The notes under the pieces are model-generated. The model worked only from the letters and a program-made list of their open reading frames with translations. It did not search any database and had not been told where the DNA came from. This document shows positions 1-9,826 of a stretch of DNA of 64,000 nt, piece after piece; the first letter of the stretch is position 1; every line of letters starts with the position of its first letter. Where the stretch lies: positions 12,710,001 through 12,774,000 of the forward strand of contig NC_045132.1 of the NCBI RefSeq assembly GCF_007655135.1, in the 5' to 3' direction. The stretch comes from Punica granatum. Its lineage: Eukaryota > Streptophyta > Magnoliopsida > Myrtales > Lythraceae. A program made the translations under genes and the position numbers.

Positions 1-590
1 TTGTGTGGTTTAATCATTTTTGTTGATTACACCATAGACTCCCACAGTATGTGCCAATATAATTGAGAGGTCATCGTCACCATATTTATTGCAGTTCTAT
101 TTTTACTCATGCCATGTGTAATGAACACTAGAAATAATTTCTTTTAGCCGCTGAATACTAAAAATAGTTACTTCTATATAATTTAATATTTCAAGTGATG
201 TTAAGGAGTGGTAAGGATGAATTAGGCCAACAGAGGTTTCTTCTCATATTTCAGAACATGTTAACTCGGTCGAAAATGCAAACGACCGACATAGGAGTGT
301 AGCGTCTGAAACTCACTAAAAGCACATTGTAATAGGACAAGCCGGTGCTAAAATAGAATTAGTCTCATTCAAAAAACTGAGATAACCGGTGGTCTCATCA
401 AATAAAAAACACAAATTATCTCAAGTGGCAAATTAAACTGGATATTTTTTGCTTATATGTTCTACCGATCCTATCTTAATTGTTAGCCAAGCGTTAAGTC
501 TGATTCTTCCATGTTCTTTACAACACAAACAACATTTTTTTTTTGGCCCTAAAACACAAACTAGCAAAATGAAAAGAGAAGGAGACTGAC
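1..590. other. AT-rich stretch, presumed intron of the KCS gene
   Basis: I see no coding similarity here on either strand. It lies immediately 3' of the splice donor of the minus-strand KCS exon, so if that gene is intact this is the start of its intron, with the second exon beyond the left edge. The alternative is that the gene is truncated here. Confidence 0.4.
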
Positions 591-1178
591 CTGAAGAAGG
601 TGCTTGACCAGTCCTATAACAGCAAGACCGCAACTACACCCCATCCCCTGGAGATTATATGTGAGAAGATCATGCCGAAGCTTGAACTTGTTCATGATCA
701 TGGCGGACAGCGAAGGCACGGGACAAAACAGGCTGCAATTCACCACGAGGATTCCTATGTCAGAGACGTCCACGCCTGTCTTTGCAAGCAGCTCCTCGAC
801 GGCCCCGAACATCACTGCCTGGGCTTCCTTCATGGCCTCCCCCATGCACATGTCAGTAGGCACCCTCAAGAGCCCCTCGGGCAGGTAAGTGCAATCGCCC
901 AGGCCCGACCTATCCATCGTCTTCTGCATGAAGTCGAGGGTACTCTCCGAGAACAAGCCCGAGGCATGGGCAGTCCTCATGGTTGAGCCCCTGGAGCACA
1001 TCTGCGACCTTGGCGGCCTGTAGCACGCGAAGTCCACCAAATACACACTCCGCATCATAGCTTTTCTCATAGAAAGTACTACGAAGATGATGAACAGGGT
1101 TAGAATGAAGGCAAGATCTTTGACATGTTTTCTTAAGAACTCGACTGGCATTATTTCCTCTAGAGACATTCTACACAA
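591..1178 (-). CDS. KCS: 3-ketoacyl-CoA synthase, first exon (partial)
   Basis: N-terminal half of a fatty-acid elongase condensing enzyme, which joins malonyl-CoA to long-chain acyl-CoA in the endoplasmic reticulum for very-long-chain fatty acids (waxes, suberin, sphingolipids). The translated exon (196 aa) has one hydrophobic helix at about residues 21-37, the family segment VYLVDFACYRPP near 45-56, then RSGLGD near 90, IGILVVNCSLF at 141-151 and NLQGMGCSCG at 175-184; C181 aligns with the catalytic cysteine. The frame stays open until CAG|GTCAGT at 591/590, a consensus splice donor directly after the HLLQ segment. The family's later catalytic His and Asn would lie in the missing exon. The start at 1178 is the first Met; Met4 at 1169 is also possible. 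The N-terminus has one membrane helix rather than the usual two. No stop or frameshift is seen in this exon. Family assignment is firm; the paralogue is not determined. Confidence 0.85.
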
Positions 1179-1616
1179 TGGCTCCCCTCTCTCGCTCTCT
1201 CTATTGCTATGTGTTTCTGAAAGACTTGAGCATTGAAAGTGCTGTGGAGCTTACCGCACAGGTCTATTAATAGTGAGACAGGTCTTAGGATCATTAATTA
1301 GTATTCACCAGCCATACGACCATATAATCCGACTACCAACCTATAATCTACCTCTGTAGTCATGAGGGTCATCCATTCGAAGATTTTTTTTTTTTTTTGC
1401 TTTTTATAAGAACGTTCAAAGAATACTTGCACTTTGGGTATTTTTTTGTGTGCACCACTTAGCATGTAAAAAAATATGAGCCTCAGCTGTAACCAATATA
1501 AGCTTGAGTCAGGTTACCTCACTAAGGATAATACCATTACAAATAATGAATTTTGTTCTTTAAATTAAAAATTATAATTTAGACAAGTTGATCTACATTA
1601 CTTTATATAATGAAAT
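1179..1616. other. Upstream region of KCS, nothing else recognised
   Basis: AT-rich sequence with a short CT-rich tract at 1190-1200 just upstream of the KCS start, compatible with a 5' UTR. No promoter element is clear enough to call. Confidence 0.3.
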
Positions 1617-1752
1617 AATATCTTTAAAAGTAAAATAATTTTACAAAATGTCGAACATATTTGCTTGTATTTTTTAAACTGAAATATCGTTTCATTCGGC
1701 ACCTAATGTGTGGGTTGTGCTCCATTAAGAATCTATTGAAGGCATAATTATT
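1617..1752 (+). repeat. Diverged copy of the 8737-8868 segment
   Basis: The block beginning atctttaaaagtaaaataat and running to the ctattgaaggcataat stretch aligns over its length, with scattered substitutions, to 8737-8868. It is non-coding. It shows that the two sides of the Gypsy insertion share duplicated DNA. Confidence 0.6.
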
Positions 1753-1799
1753 AAATTATACATTATAGTAAAAAATAAAAACAGGTCCATATGAACAAG

Positions 1800-2395
1800 A
1801 GGGGGAGTATGGTTGATTTCCTTACTCTCACCCACATCCTTCCTTCTTTTTTTAAATTAATTTTTTTATTTTTTATTTAATATAAGTATAATAGTTTTTT
1901 TGGTGCGTACCACTTACCATCTAAAAACTGAACGGATTTGATTAATCTAAATTAGAGCGGTATTGGTTTACCATTGTGAGTTCTCTCCGATTACCAAATT
2001 TCCATCTAAGATATTGTTTAAGGAGGTGGCACGTAGAGTGGATTTTCGCACTCTCACCCGTCCTTTTTTTAATTTATTAATTTAAAACTTTTGTTGTCTA
2101 ATTTAAGTATAATATTTTTTTATGTGTATCAACTACTATCCAAAACTCGAATGGTCCGATAAATCTAAGTTCAAGTTATATCGGACTAAAATCATGAATT
2201 TTCTACGATCACAAGACTCGCACATGACATTACCTAAGGGGAACAAAACCAAAGTACTGAAAACTAATCCATGTTGTAAAATGACTATTTCAATTAATTT
2301 ATCACCACTTTAAGTTCTTTTTTTTTATTTGTGGCATCATAAATGTCTTTTTTTTCTTTTAAAAAATTTATTATTTATTTTAAGTATATTATTTT
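1800..2395 (+). repeat. Degenerate tandem repeat array, left part
   Basis: Units of about 215-290 bp each end in a T-rich stretch plus an aagtata(a/t)t(a/t)tt motif and restart with a gtg(c/t)(g/a)t(a/c) then accatct-like motif (starts near 1903 and 2121, with an earlier partial unit). The last unit breaks at 2395 and resumes at 7962, so the Gypsy element landed inside the array. Confidence 0.6.
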
Positions 2396-3186
2396 TGATG
2401 CAAATCGTAGCTCGACTTCAAGGGATCCAATTCAAGTTCTAATTAACGATCAAGTTCAAGTTCCAATTGGACCGGTTACGCGGGCACGTGCAAAGAAGTT
2501 TAAAAATGAACTCAACGGCCTGATTCAAGAGGTTTGGGCTCAAGCAAATTCGTGGAGGTCCATTGGACATGAACCACGTGATCAACAAAGATCCATCAAC
2601 ATGATTCAAGTTATAGAAGATTCTGGACAATGCTAAATTCAGCAAGTGTTTGGGGAAACTTCTAGAATATTTGATGATCAGGAGAAAATATCATCAGATT
2701 TATTTAAAGTTTAAATCTCATGGAGATATTCTAGAAATATTTAGATTTCATATCTTTGTAGATTATATTATATCTCTATCAATATTCTAGATTTTATTTT
2801 CCTTATCTTTAGGAGGAGATATGGCCATATTATGATTACTTTATGTCTATATATATTCATCTTAGTGAATTTTAATAAAAAAGAAACATTTAAAAAATTA
2901 TGAAAGTATTCTCTTTGGTTATTGAAGAACTAATTCAAACTTATTGGAAGTTTCCGTGGCGTTCATCATCGACTTATCAAACGGCTTTCCACCACCATTT
3001 GTTGGCTTCTTCCTATATACCGAGGTTCTTGTTTCACAATAAACAACGGGTTGAGGTCAGTTATACCAAGGTTCTTGTTTATGTTGTAAACAACGGGTTG
3101 AGGGTTCGTCAATCAAATGTGATCGTGGAACGATCTTGGGTTCCCTTAGTTGTCGGGTCTCGTCATTTTTTGTGGGAATTGCATCA
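2396..3186 (+). repeat. 5' LTR of the Gypsy element (791 bp)
   Basis: Begins TGATGCAAATCG and ends GAATTGCATCA, matching 7098-7956 throughout. A TATA-like ctatatatattcatc lies near 2850. The first about 240 bp encode the C-terminal tail of the polyprotein, so this coding segment is repeated in both LTRs. It is shorter than the 3' LTR because it lacks one copy of a short internal repeat and a 40-odd bp duplication. Confidence 0.88.
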
Positions 3187-3188
3187 CT

Positions 3189-3200
3189 TGGTATCAAAGC
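3189..3200 (+). other. Primer-binding site (initiator Met tRNA type)
   Basis: TGGTATCAAAGC lies two bases after the 5' LTR. Plant Ty3/Gypsy elements commonly use TGGTATCAGAGC, complementary to the 3' end of initiator tRNA-Met; one base differs. Confidence 0.8.
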
Positions 3201-3780
3201 ATCAGGCTCCAAATCAGGTTTTCGTTTCAGTTTGCTGAGTTTCGTTTCGCCGAGTTTATTCTTTCTGGATTGTTATTTGTCAAAAAAAAATCGACAAAAA
3301 AAATCGAAAAAAAGAGCTGAAAAAAACGAAAGAATGAAAGAAAAGAAAGAAGCTGTTGTAGTCAATTTGATCCAAATTCTTTGCATCAGACCATTCTAAA
3401 GTTATTTCCTTTTCTTTGTGATCTACATTGATTATGTTCCCAGAATTACATATAACATTCTGGTTTATTTAATCCTTCATAGTAGTTGCCTTCTCTCTTG
3501 TTTCCTTTCTTCCTTAAATTTCCTTCGACCATTAATTTTCCTTGGTAAGTTCTTGGTGAATTGCTGCTGGAAATTTTGGAGAATTATTCGTTTAGTTTCA
3601 GGAGATCTGAATGAGAATTATTGAGTGGAAAAAGGCAGGAGTGGTGAGAACATTAGAGGGTTAAAAGCCACGTTTGTTTGAGTGAAAACACGAGTGTAGA
3701 GTGATTCACACTCTCGAGTGTAAACACGTAAGGGTGAGAATTGTGAGGTCCTTTCTTTCTAACTTTATTTTGCAGCAATC

Positions 3781-5307
3781 ATGTCTCACAACAGTTCTAA
3801 GAGTATTCCTGAAGGCGCTACGGAATTGACTGATTCGAAAATACTTATAGAGGCCATGATGAGTGAGATGAGGTGTGTGATGAGGTTGGAGTTTGAGCAT
3901 GTTCATGAACGGATTGATCTAATGGAGAATAAATGTGTGCAGCAGCCACGAAACGCTCCTAATGCACGTAGAAGGGAAAGAGTTCAACCGAGGGAAGTGA
4001 GGGTTGGTTTTGATGAAGAAGATGATCGAGATTCGGTTGTTAATAATAGGAGATATGGAGGGCGGTTTAGAGAAAATAGAAATCGGGAAGACAATAATTT
4101 GGGTAGTATTAAGATGAAAATCCCATCGTTGCAAGGAAAGAGTAATCCCGAAGCATACCTTGAATGAGAGAAAAATGTGGAGTTTGTATTTGATTATTAT
4201 AGTTATTTCGAGCTGAAAAAAGTCAAATTGGCAGCAATTGAATTCTTGGATTATGCAATTGTCTGGTGGGATCAATTGGTGATAAATAGGCGAAGAAATA
4301 GAGAGCCACCTATAGATACATGGGAGGAAATGAAAAGGGTGATAAAGAAGCGATTTGTTCCTAGTTATTACTACCCGGAGCTGTATAATAAGTTACAAAG
4401 TCTTAGGCAAGGTAACCGGAGTGTAGAGGAATATTTTAAGGAGATGGAAGTGGCCATGATTAGAGCAAATGTAGAGGAAGATTGGGAGGCTACTATGGCA
4501 AGATTTTTGGTTGGATTGAACAAGGAAATTCAAAATGCCGTGGAATTACAACATTATGTGGAGTTGGAGGATATGGTGCACATGGCCATCAAGATTGAGA
4601 ACCAGTTCAAGAGGAGAGGCAATACACGTATAAGCCAAAGTCCAAGCACATCCACTTGGAAACCGAATTAGTGAAAGAAAGATGAGAAACAATCCACGTC
4701 GAAGTCAAAAATCGAGCAAAATCAAGATGCAACTAGCCACGTTCCTCAAGGTAAAACCGACATTTCTACCTCCAGAAATCGTGACATTAAGTGTTCTAAA
4801 TGCCAAGGTAGGGGACACATAGCAAGTCAATGCCCGAACAAGCGGGTCACGGTGATGCGAGACAATAGTGACATTGTGACCGACACTGAAGATTCCGACA
4901 CCGATGACATGCTCCCATTGGAGGATGTTTCCGAGAAGGAATATTTAGCTCCAGATACATTGACATTGGTGGCAAGGAGAGCATTGAGCTTGCAAACAAA
5001 AGGAGTTGAAGAAGTGCAGCGGGAGAACATCTTTCACACTAGGTACTACATCAAAGACAAAGTATGTAGTGTGATTATTGATGGTGGTATTTATACTAAT
5101 GTCGCAAGCACGATAATGGTGGAAAAATTGGGATTGCCCATGTTGAAGCACCCTAAGCCGTACAAACTGCAATGGTTGAATGATAGTAGTGAGATAAGGG
5201 TGAACAAGCAGGTGGTAGTTGCATTTCGAATCAGTAAATACGAAGATGAAGTGTTGTGTGATGTAGTACTGATGCAAGCAGGACACTTGTTGCTAGGGCG
5301 TCCATGA
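3781..5307 (+). pseudogene. gag-pr: gag and aspartic protease of the Gypsy element (broken)
   Basis: One reading frame from ATG 3781 carries a capsid domain (AIVWWDQL, then IKKRFVPSYYYPELYNKLQ and YFKEMEVAMIRA), a CX2CX4HX4C zinc knuckle (CSKCQGRGHIASQC, about 4795-4836) and a retroviral-type protease with IIDGG near 5073-5087. The frame is cut by TGA 4165-4167, TAG 4669-4671 and TGA 5305-5307, each at a place where the surrounding conserved text suggests an original Trp codon (TGG). Protein flanking every stop stays in the same frame, so these are point nonsense changes rather than shifts. Its role would be the virus-like particle and polyprotein processing; it cannot work as written. Frame continues into the RT segment. 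Confidence 0.85.
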
Positions 5308-6816
5308 CAGTTTGATAGGCATGTGAAGCATGACGGCTTTACGAACAAATATTCATTTGTACTTAATCAACGATCGATCACTCTTGTACCATTGACACCG
5401 CAGCAAGTATGTGAGGATCAAGTGAGATTGCAAAAAGAGAGTGATCAAAAGAAAGAGAGCGAACAAAAGAAAGAGAGTGAAAATCAGAGAGAGACCGAGA
5501 AAAATGAGAGAGAAAAAGAAAATAAAAATTCGGCTATTGAGAGAAAATCAAAGAGAAAACAAAAGAATTTCAACGCAAAAATGAGTGAAATTAAGCGAGC
5601 AATGTTTTCAAATAAGCCGATTATTGTACTTTTGTACAAAGAGGCATTTTTCAACACTAATGAACTTGACATCGTTCTACATAGTTCTGTTGTTTCTCTT
5701 TTATAGGAGTATGAGGATGTCTTTCCCGAGGAAACACCACATGGGTTACCTCCAATGCCAGGGATTGAACATCAAATTGATTTTGTTCCTGGTTCGACAA
5801 TTCCAAATTGACTAGCCTATAGGAGCAATCCTGAGGAGACAAAGGAGCTTTAACGGCAAGTAAGTGAGTTGTTGGAGAAAGGGTATGCGAGGGAAAGCAT
5901 GAGTCCATGCGCCGTTCCGATTATACTTGTACCTAAGAAGGATGGGACGTGGAGAATATGCGTTGATTGCCGAGCAATCAACAACATAACGGTAAAATAT
6001 CGTCATCCTATTCCTCGTTTAGATGATATGTTAGATGAGCTGCATGGTTCTTGTGTATTTTCTAAAATTGATTTAAAGAGTGGTTATCATCAGATTAGAA
6101 TGAAAGAAGGAGATGAATGGAAACTGCCTTTAAAAAAAATACGATTTGTATGAATGGTTAGTTATGCTTTTTGGTTTGACTAATGCTCCAAGCACTTTTA
6201 TGAGACTTATGAATTATGTTTTGCGTGCATTTATAGGTAGATTTGTTGCTGTCTATTTTGATGATATTCTCGTTTACAACAAAAACTTTGATGATCATAA
6301 AGTACATTTGAAATCTGTTTTAGATGTGCTTAAAAATGAAAAGTTTTTTGCTAATATGAAGAAGTGCACTTTTTGCACCGATAAGCTTGTATTTTTGGGA
6401 TTTGTTGTTAGTGTATAAGGTATACAGGTTGATGAAGAGAAGATACGTGCAATCCAAGAGTGGCCTACTCCCACAAGTGTAGGTAATGTTCGTAATTTTT
6501 ATGGACTTGCTATTTTTTACAGGCGGTTCGTGAAGGACTTTAGTAGTATAGCCGCACCACTTCCTGAAGTGATCAAGAAGAAAGTTGGATTTAGATGGGG
6601 AGAAGAACAAGAGAAGGCGTTTCAGCTAAACAAAGATAAGCTGACCAACGCTCCTTTATTATCTTTACCGAGCTTTTCTAAAACTTTTGAGATTGAATGT
6701 GATACTTCAGGTGTTGGTATAGATGCAATTCTTACATAGGAAGGACGACCAATTTCTTACTTCAGCGAAAAACTAAGCGGGGTAATCCTAAACTATCCAA
6801 CTTATGATAAGGAGTA
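5308..6816 (+). pseudogene. pol: Reverse transcriptase and partial RNase H of the Gypsy element (broken)
   Basis: The same frame continues through a charged Glu/Lys-rich linker (about 5420-5580) into [56 protein letters not shown]. Further stops fall at 5704, 5809 and 5851. Near 6131-6145 the frame shifts at an A-rich run and RT resumes as [19 protein letters not shown] with the catalytic box VYFDDILV. More stops occur at 6416 and 6737. The RNase H start (FEIECDTSGVGI, then ISYFSEKLSG and LNYPTYDKE) is cut off at about 6811-6822, where the text jumps to the far C-terminal part of pol. So the rest of RNase H, the integrase zinc finger and the DDE core are deleted. Confidence 0.85.
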
Positions 6817-7266
6817 ATATGCAAAACATGCCAACAAGGGGTGTCATAAGATGATTTTTGAACCCAGAGATTGGGTTTGGTTCCAATGAGGAAAGAGAGA
6901 TTTCCGGTGTAAAGACATTCCAAATTGCTTCCAAGAGGGGATGGTCTTTCTCAATTCCTAGAGCGCATCAATGACAACGCTTACAAACTAGACTTACCTG
7001 ATGAGTACAATATAAGTGCTACCTTTAATGTCGCTAATTTGTTTCCTTTTGATGTAGGTGATGATTTGAGGACAAATCCTTTTCAAGAGGAAGTGAATGA
7101 TGCAAATCGTAGCTCGACTTCAAGGGATCCAATTCAAGTTCCAATTAGGGATCCAGTTCAAGTTCCAATTAAGGATCTAGTTCAAGTTCCAATTGGACTA
7201 GTTACGCGGGCACGTGCAAAGAAGTTTAAAGATGAACTCAACGGCCTAATTCAAGAGGTTTGGGCT
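6817..7266 (+). pseudogene. C-terminal remnant of pol running into the 3' LTR
   Basis: After the deletion junction the text reads like the end of a Gypsy polyprotein: KMIFEPRDWVW, then LPRGDG, LERINDNAYKLDLPDEYN and NVANLFPFDVGDDLRTNPFQ. It then crosses the LTR boundary at 7098 without a stop and continues to the TAA at 7267-7269, encoding TRARAKKFKDELNGLIQEVW inside the LTR. A 24 bp unit (gatccaattcaagttccaat type) is present three times here, against two copies in the 5' LTR and one in the solo LTR. No chromodomain is seen. Confidence 0.75.
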
Positions 7267-7956
7267 TAAACAAATTTGTGGAGGTCCATTGGACATCAAC
7301 CACGTGATCAACAAAGATCGATCAACATGATTCAAGTTATAGAAGATTCCGGATAAGGCTAAATTTAGCAAGTGTTTGAGGAAGCTTATAGAATATTTGA
7401 TGATCAAGAGAAGATATCATCAGATTAGTTTAAAGTTTAAATCACATTGAGATATTCTAGAGATATTTAGATTTCATATCTTTATAGATTATGTTATATC
7501 TCTATCGATATTCTAGGTTTTATTTTCCTTATCTTTAGGAGGAGATATGGCCAGATTATGATTACTTTATGTCTATATATATTCATCTTAATGAATTTTA
7601 ATAAAAAAATGAACATTTAGAAAATTATGAGAGTATTCTCTTTGATTCTTGAAGAACTGATTCGAACTTATCGGAAGTTTCCGCGGCGTTCATCATCGAC
7701 TTATCAAATGGCTTTCTACCACCGTTTGTGACGTCTTCATCGACTTATCAAACGGCTTTCCACCACCGTTTGTAGCGTCTTCCTATATACCGAGGTTCTT
7801 GTTTCGCAATAAACAACGGGTTGTTGTCAGTTATACCAAAGTTCTTGTTTATATTGTAAACAACGGGTTGAGGGTTTGTCAATCAAATCTGATCGTGGAA
7901 CGATCTTGGGTTCCCTTAGTTGTCGGGTCTCGTCATTCTTGGCGGGAATCACATCA
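7098..7956 (+). repeat. 3' LTR of the Gypsy element (859 bp)
   Basis: Begins TGATGCAAATCG and ends GAATCACATCA. It aligns to 2396-3186 with many substitutions, so the insertion is old. It has an extra 24 bp repeat copy near 7140-7190 and a duplicated cttatcaaacggctttccac block near 7690-7775. Confidence 0.88.
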
Positions 7957-7961
7957 ATTTT

Positions 7962-8185
7962 TACCGGTGTGCATCATCTACCATCTGAAAGTCGAATGGG
8001 TTCGATTAATCTAAATCCAAGCGATATCAACCTATAATTGTGATTTTCTTTGATCACAAAACTCATACCAAGACTTTATTTAAGGGAAACAAATATCGAA
8101 TCACTTAAAAATTAACCCACCTCATAGAAAGCCTATTTCAATTAATTTATCACCAATTTAAGTCTTTTTTATTCGTAACGTCTTT
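7962..8185 (+). repeat. Degenerate tandem repeat array, right part
   Basis: Directly after the ATTTT target duplication, the sequence resumes the interrupted repeat unit (accggtgtgcatcatctacc) and aligns to 2120-2340 through to the shared atttcaattaatttatcacc motif. Confidence 0.6.
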
Positions 8186-8531
8186 ATCTTTTTAGTGAAA
8201 ATGCAAGGTTACGTTAACTTGCTGATCACCGAAACTAATTTTTGCTTAGGCATGGACTCCATCTTTGCCAATGGATACTTTTAGTGAATTTGGATTCCAA
8301 CGGCAAGTAAAGTTCGTTCACATAAAATTAGTAGACAATTTCAAATTTATATATTATATTGCAATTATGGTTATGTAATTAGATACTTTGGAAAATCTAT
8401 ATCATTTATTATCGGTAGAAATTTCATGATTTATACATAAATTTAATTGTATCATTAACTTCAGTTATATGTTAATTGGTCATTAACAAATTATTATGAT
8501 AAATTAAAAAAACTGATGGAAAATATTATCG
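8186..8531. other. AT-rich, nothing recognised
   Basis: No coding similarity or clear repeat structure; if the Helitron-like end at 8532-8564 is real, this may be the body of that element. Confidence 0.3.
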
Positions 8532-8564
8532 CCCGCGACATTGTGCGGGTTGGTTGGTTCCTAG
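8532..8564 (+). mobile_element. Helitron-like 3' terminus
   Basis: A CCCGC...GCGGG hairpin at 8532-8549 is followed 11 bases later by CTAG and then T. A GC-rich hairpin, about 10-12 nt spacer and a CTRR end next to T is the known Helitron 3' signature. I could not locate the matching TC start, so only the end is called. Confidence 0.45.
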
Positions 8565-8568
8565 TATT

Positions 8569-9030
8569 GATTACTCGTTAGTTAGGTGTCATAAAATAAG
8601 CCAGGTGTCATAAAATAAGCCAAGTGTCTTCACTCTTCGCATAAACATGCATGCATGTCTTCGTTGCTATATTATACACTAGTATACTTCATACGTGCTT
8701 TCCACGTGTGATTGAGTTACAGAATTCTAATTAACAGATATCTTTAAAAATAAAATAATTTTACAAAATATCGGACATAGTTGCCTGTAATTTTTAAGCT
8801 GAAATTTCATTTCATTCCGTACCTAATGCCGGGCTCTATTAAGAATATATTGAATACATAATGATTAAGCATATTGATTACTCGTCAATTAGGTGTCATC
8901 AAATAAGGCAAGAGCCTTCACTCTTCACATAAACACGCATGCATGTCTTCGTTGCTTTTGATACGCTAGTATATTTCGTACGTGCTTTCCACGTGTGATT
9001 GAGTTACAAAATTCTAATTAACAGAAAGTG
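8569..9030 (+). repeat. Direct duplication of about 160-175 bp with a spacer
   Basis: 8569-8743 and 8875-9030 are alike: both start with tgattactcgt then a ta(g)ttaggtgtcat stretch, share gcatgcatgtcttcgttgct and cgtgctttccacgtgtgatt, and end attctaattaacag. The spacer 8744-8868 is the relative of 1617-1752. Non-coding. Confidence 0.7.
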
Positions 9031-9446
9031 ATTTTTCATTGCATTTAGAGTAGTCATGTATTGACACGATCAGATCCATATGTTGTATTTTGTTCGGACG
9101 AACAAACAAAAATATTATTGTACATGGGTGACATGATTAACAATTTAACCCTTAATCCCTACATTTCGTATAATTTAATTTACGTATCCTCGTGCCACAT
9201 GGATAGTTATGTCTCTGATATATCGATAAATTATAATTTCTCTCTTCTCTCCATAGGGCTAGTAAAATGAATTGAGATAACCAAAAAAAAAAAAGCAGCA
9301 AAACCGATCAGAAAATGTGGTTTGGTTTTTCTCAATATTTTTTGCATTTGGTTCGATTTTCGATTTCTCGAGTTGAAAGCAAAATAAAAGCAATCGAATA
9401 TATACACAATTGTGTATATATCAACTTTATTACATCTGTACCATAT
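9031..9446. other. AT-rich, nothing recognised
   Basis: No conserved protein or RNA text on either strand. Confidence 0.3.
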
Positions 9447-9455
9447 TTAAAAGTA

Positions 9456-9817
9456 GGGCAAATTATAAAAAAAAAACCCAAATTTTGTAAAATGTCTCAG
9501 TTTTGTCTTAAATTTTGTTTTGTAACAAAAAAAACCATAAGTTTTCTAAAATGTCTCAAAAATGACCTCCGTTATAACTTCCGTCAATTTTTGCTTACGT
9601 GTGACCTACGTGGACTATTAAAGGGACCCACTAGCCTACGTGTGACCTACGTGGACTGTTAAAGGGACCCACCATCAGCAGCAAAAATTGACGGAAGTTA
9701 TAACAGAAGTCATTTTTGAGACATTTTAAAAAATTTATGATTTTTTTGTTACAAAACAAAATTTATGACAAAATTGAGACATTTTACAAAATTTCAATTT
9801 TTTTTTATAATTTACCC
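9456..9817. mobile_element. MULE-type foldback MITE (362 bp), TSD TTAAAAGTA
   Basis: Long inverted repeats start GGGCAAATTATAAA on the left and end TTTATAATTTACCC on the right. The arms pair over about 150 bp each (for example the tgtctca blocks and aaaattgacggaagttataa against ttataacttccgtcaatttt). An exact 9 bp direct repeat TTAAAAGTA flanks it at 9447-9455 and 9818-9826, the size used by Mutator-like elements. The loop holds two copies of a cctacgtgtgacctacgtgg block. Confidence 0.85.
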
Positions 9818-9826
9818 TTAAAAGTA

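Larger units (their letters stand above)
2396..7956 (+). mobile_element. Ty3/Gypsy LTR retrotransposon, degenerate, integrase deleted
   Basis: Complete insertion bounded by TG...CA LTRs (2396-3186 and 7098-7956) and an exact 5 bp target duplication ATTTT at 2391-2395 and 7957-7961. A primer-binding site lies two bases after the 5' LTR. The internal region keeps gag, protease, reverse transcriptase and the start of RNase H in Gypsy order (PR-RT-RH), but the rest of RNase H and the whole integrase core are missing. Many stops and at least one frameshift make it non-autonomous. A minus-strand solo LTR of the same family lies at 14962-15726. The exact lineage within Ty3/Gypsy is not determined. 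Confidence 0.9.

Noticed and set aside
600..986. Plus-strand frames opposite the KCS exon
   Set aside because: Antisense shadows of the KCS coding exon.
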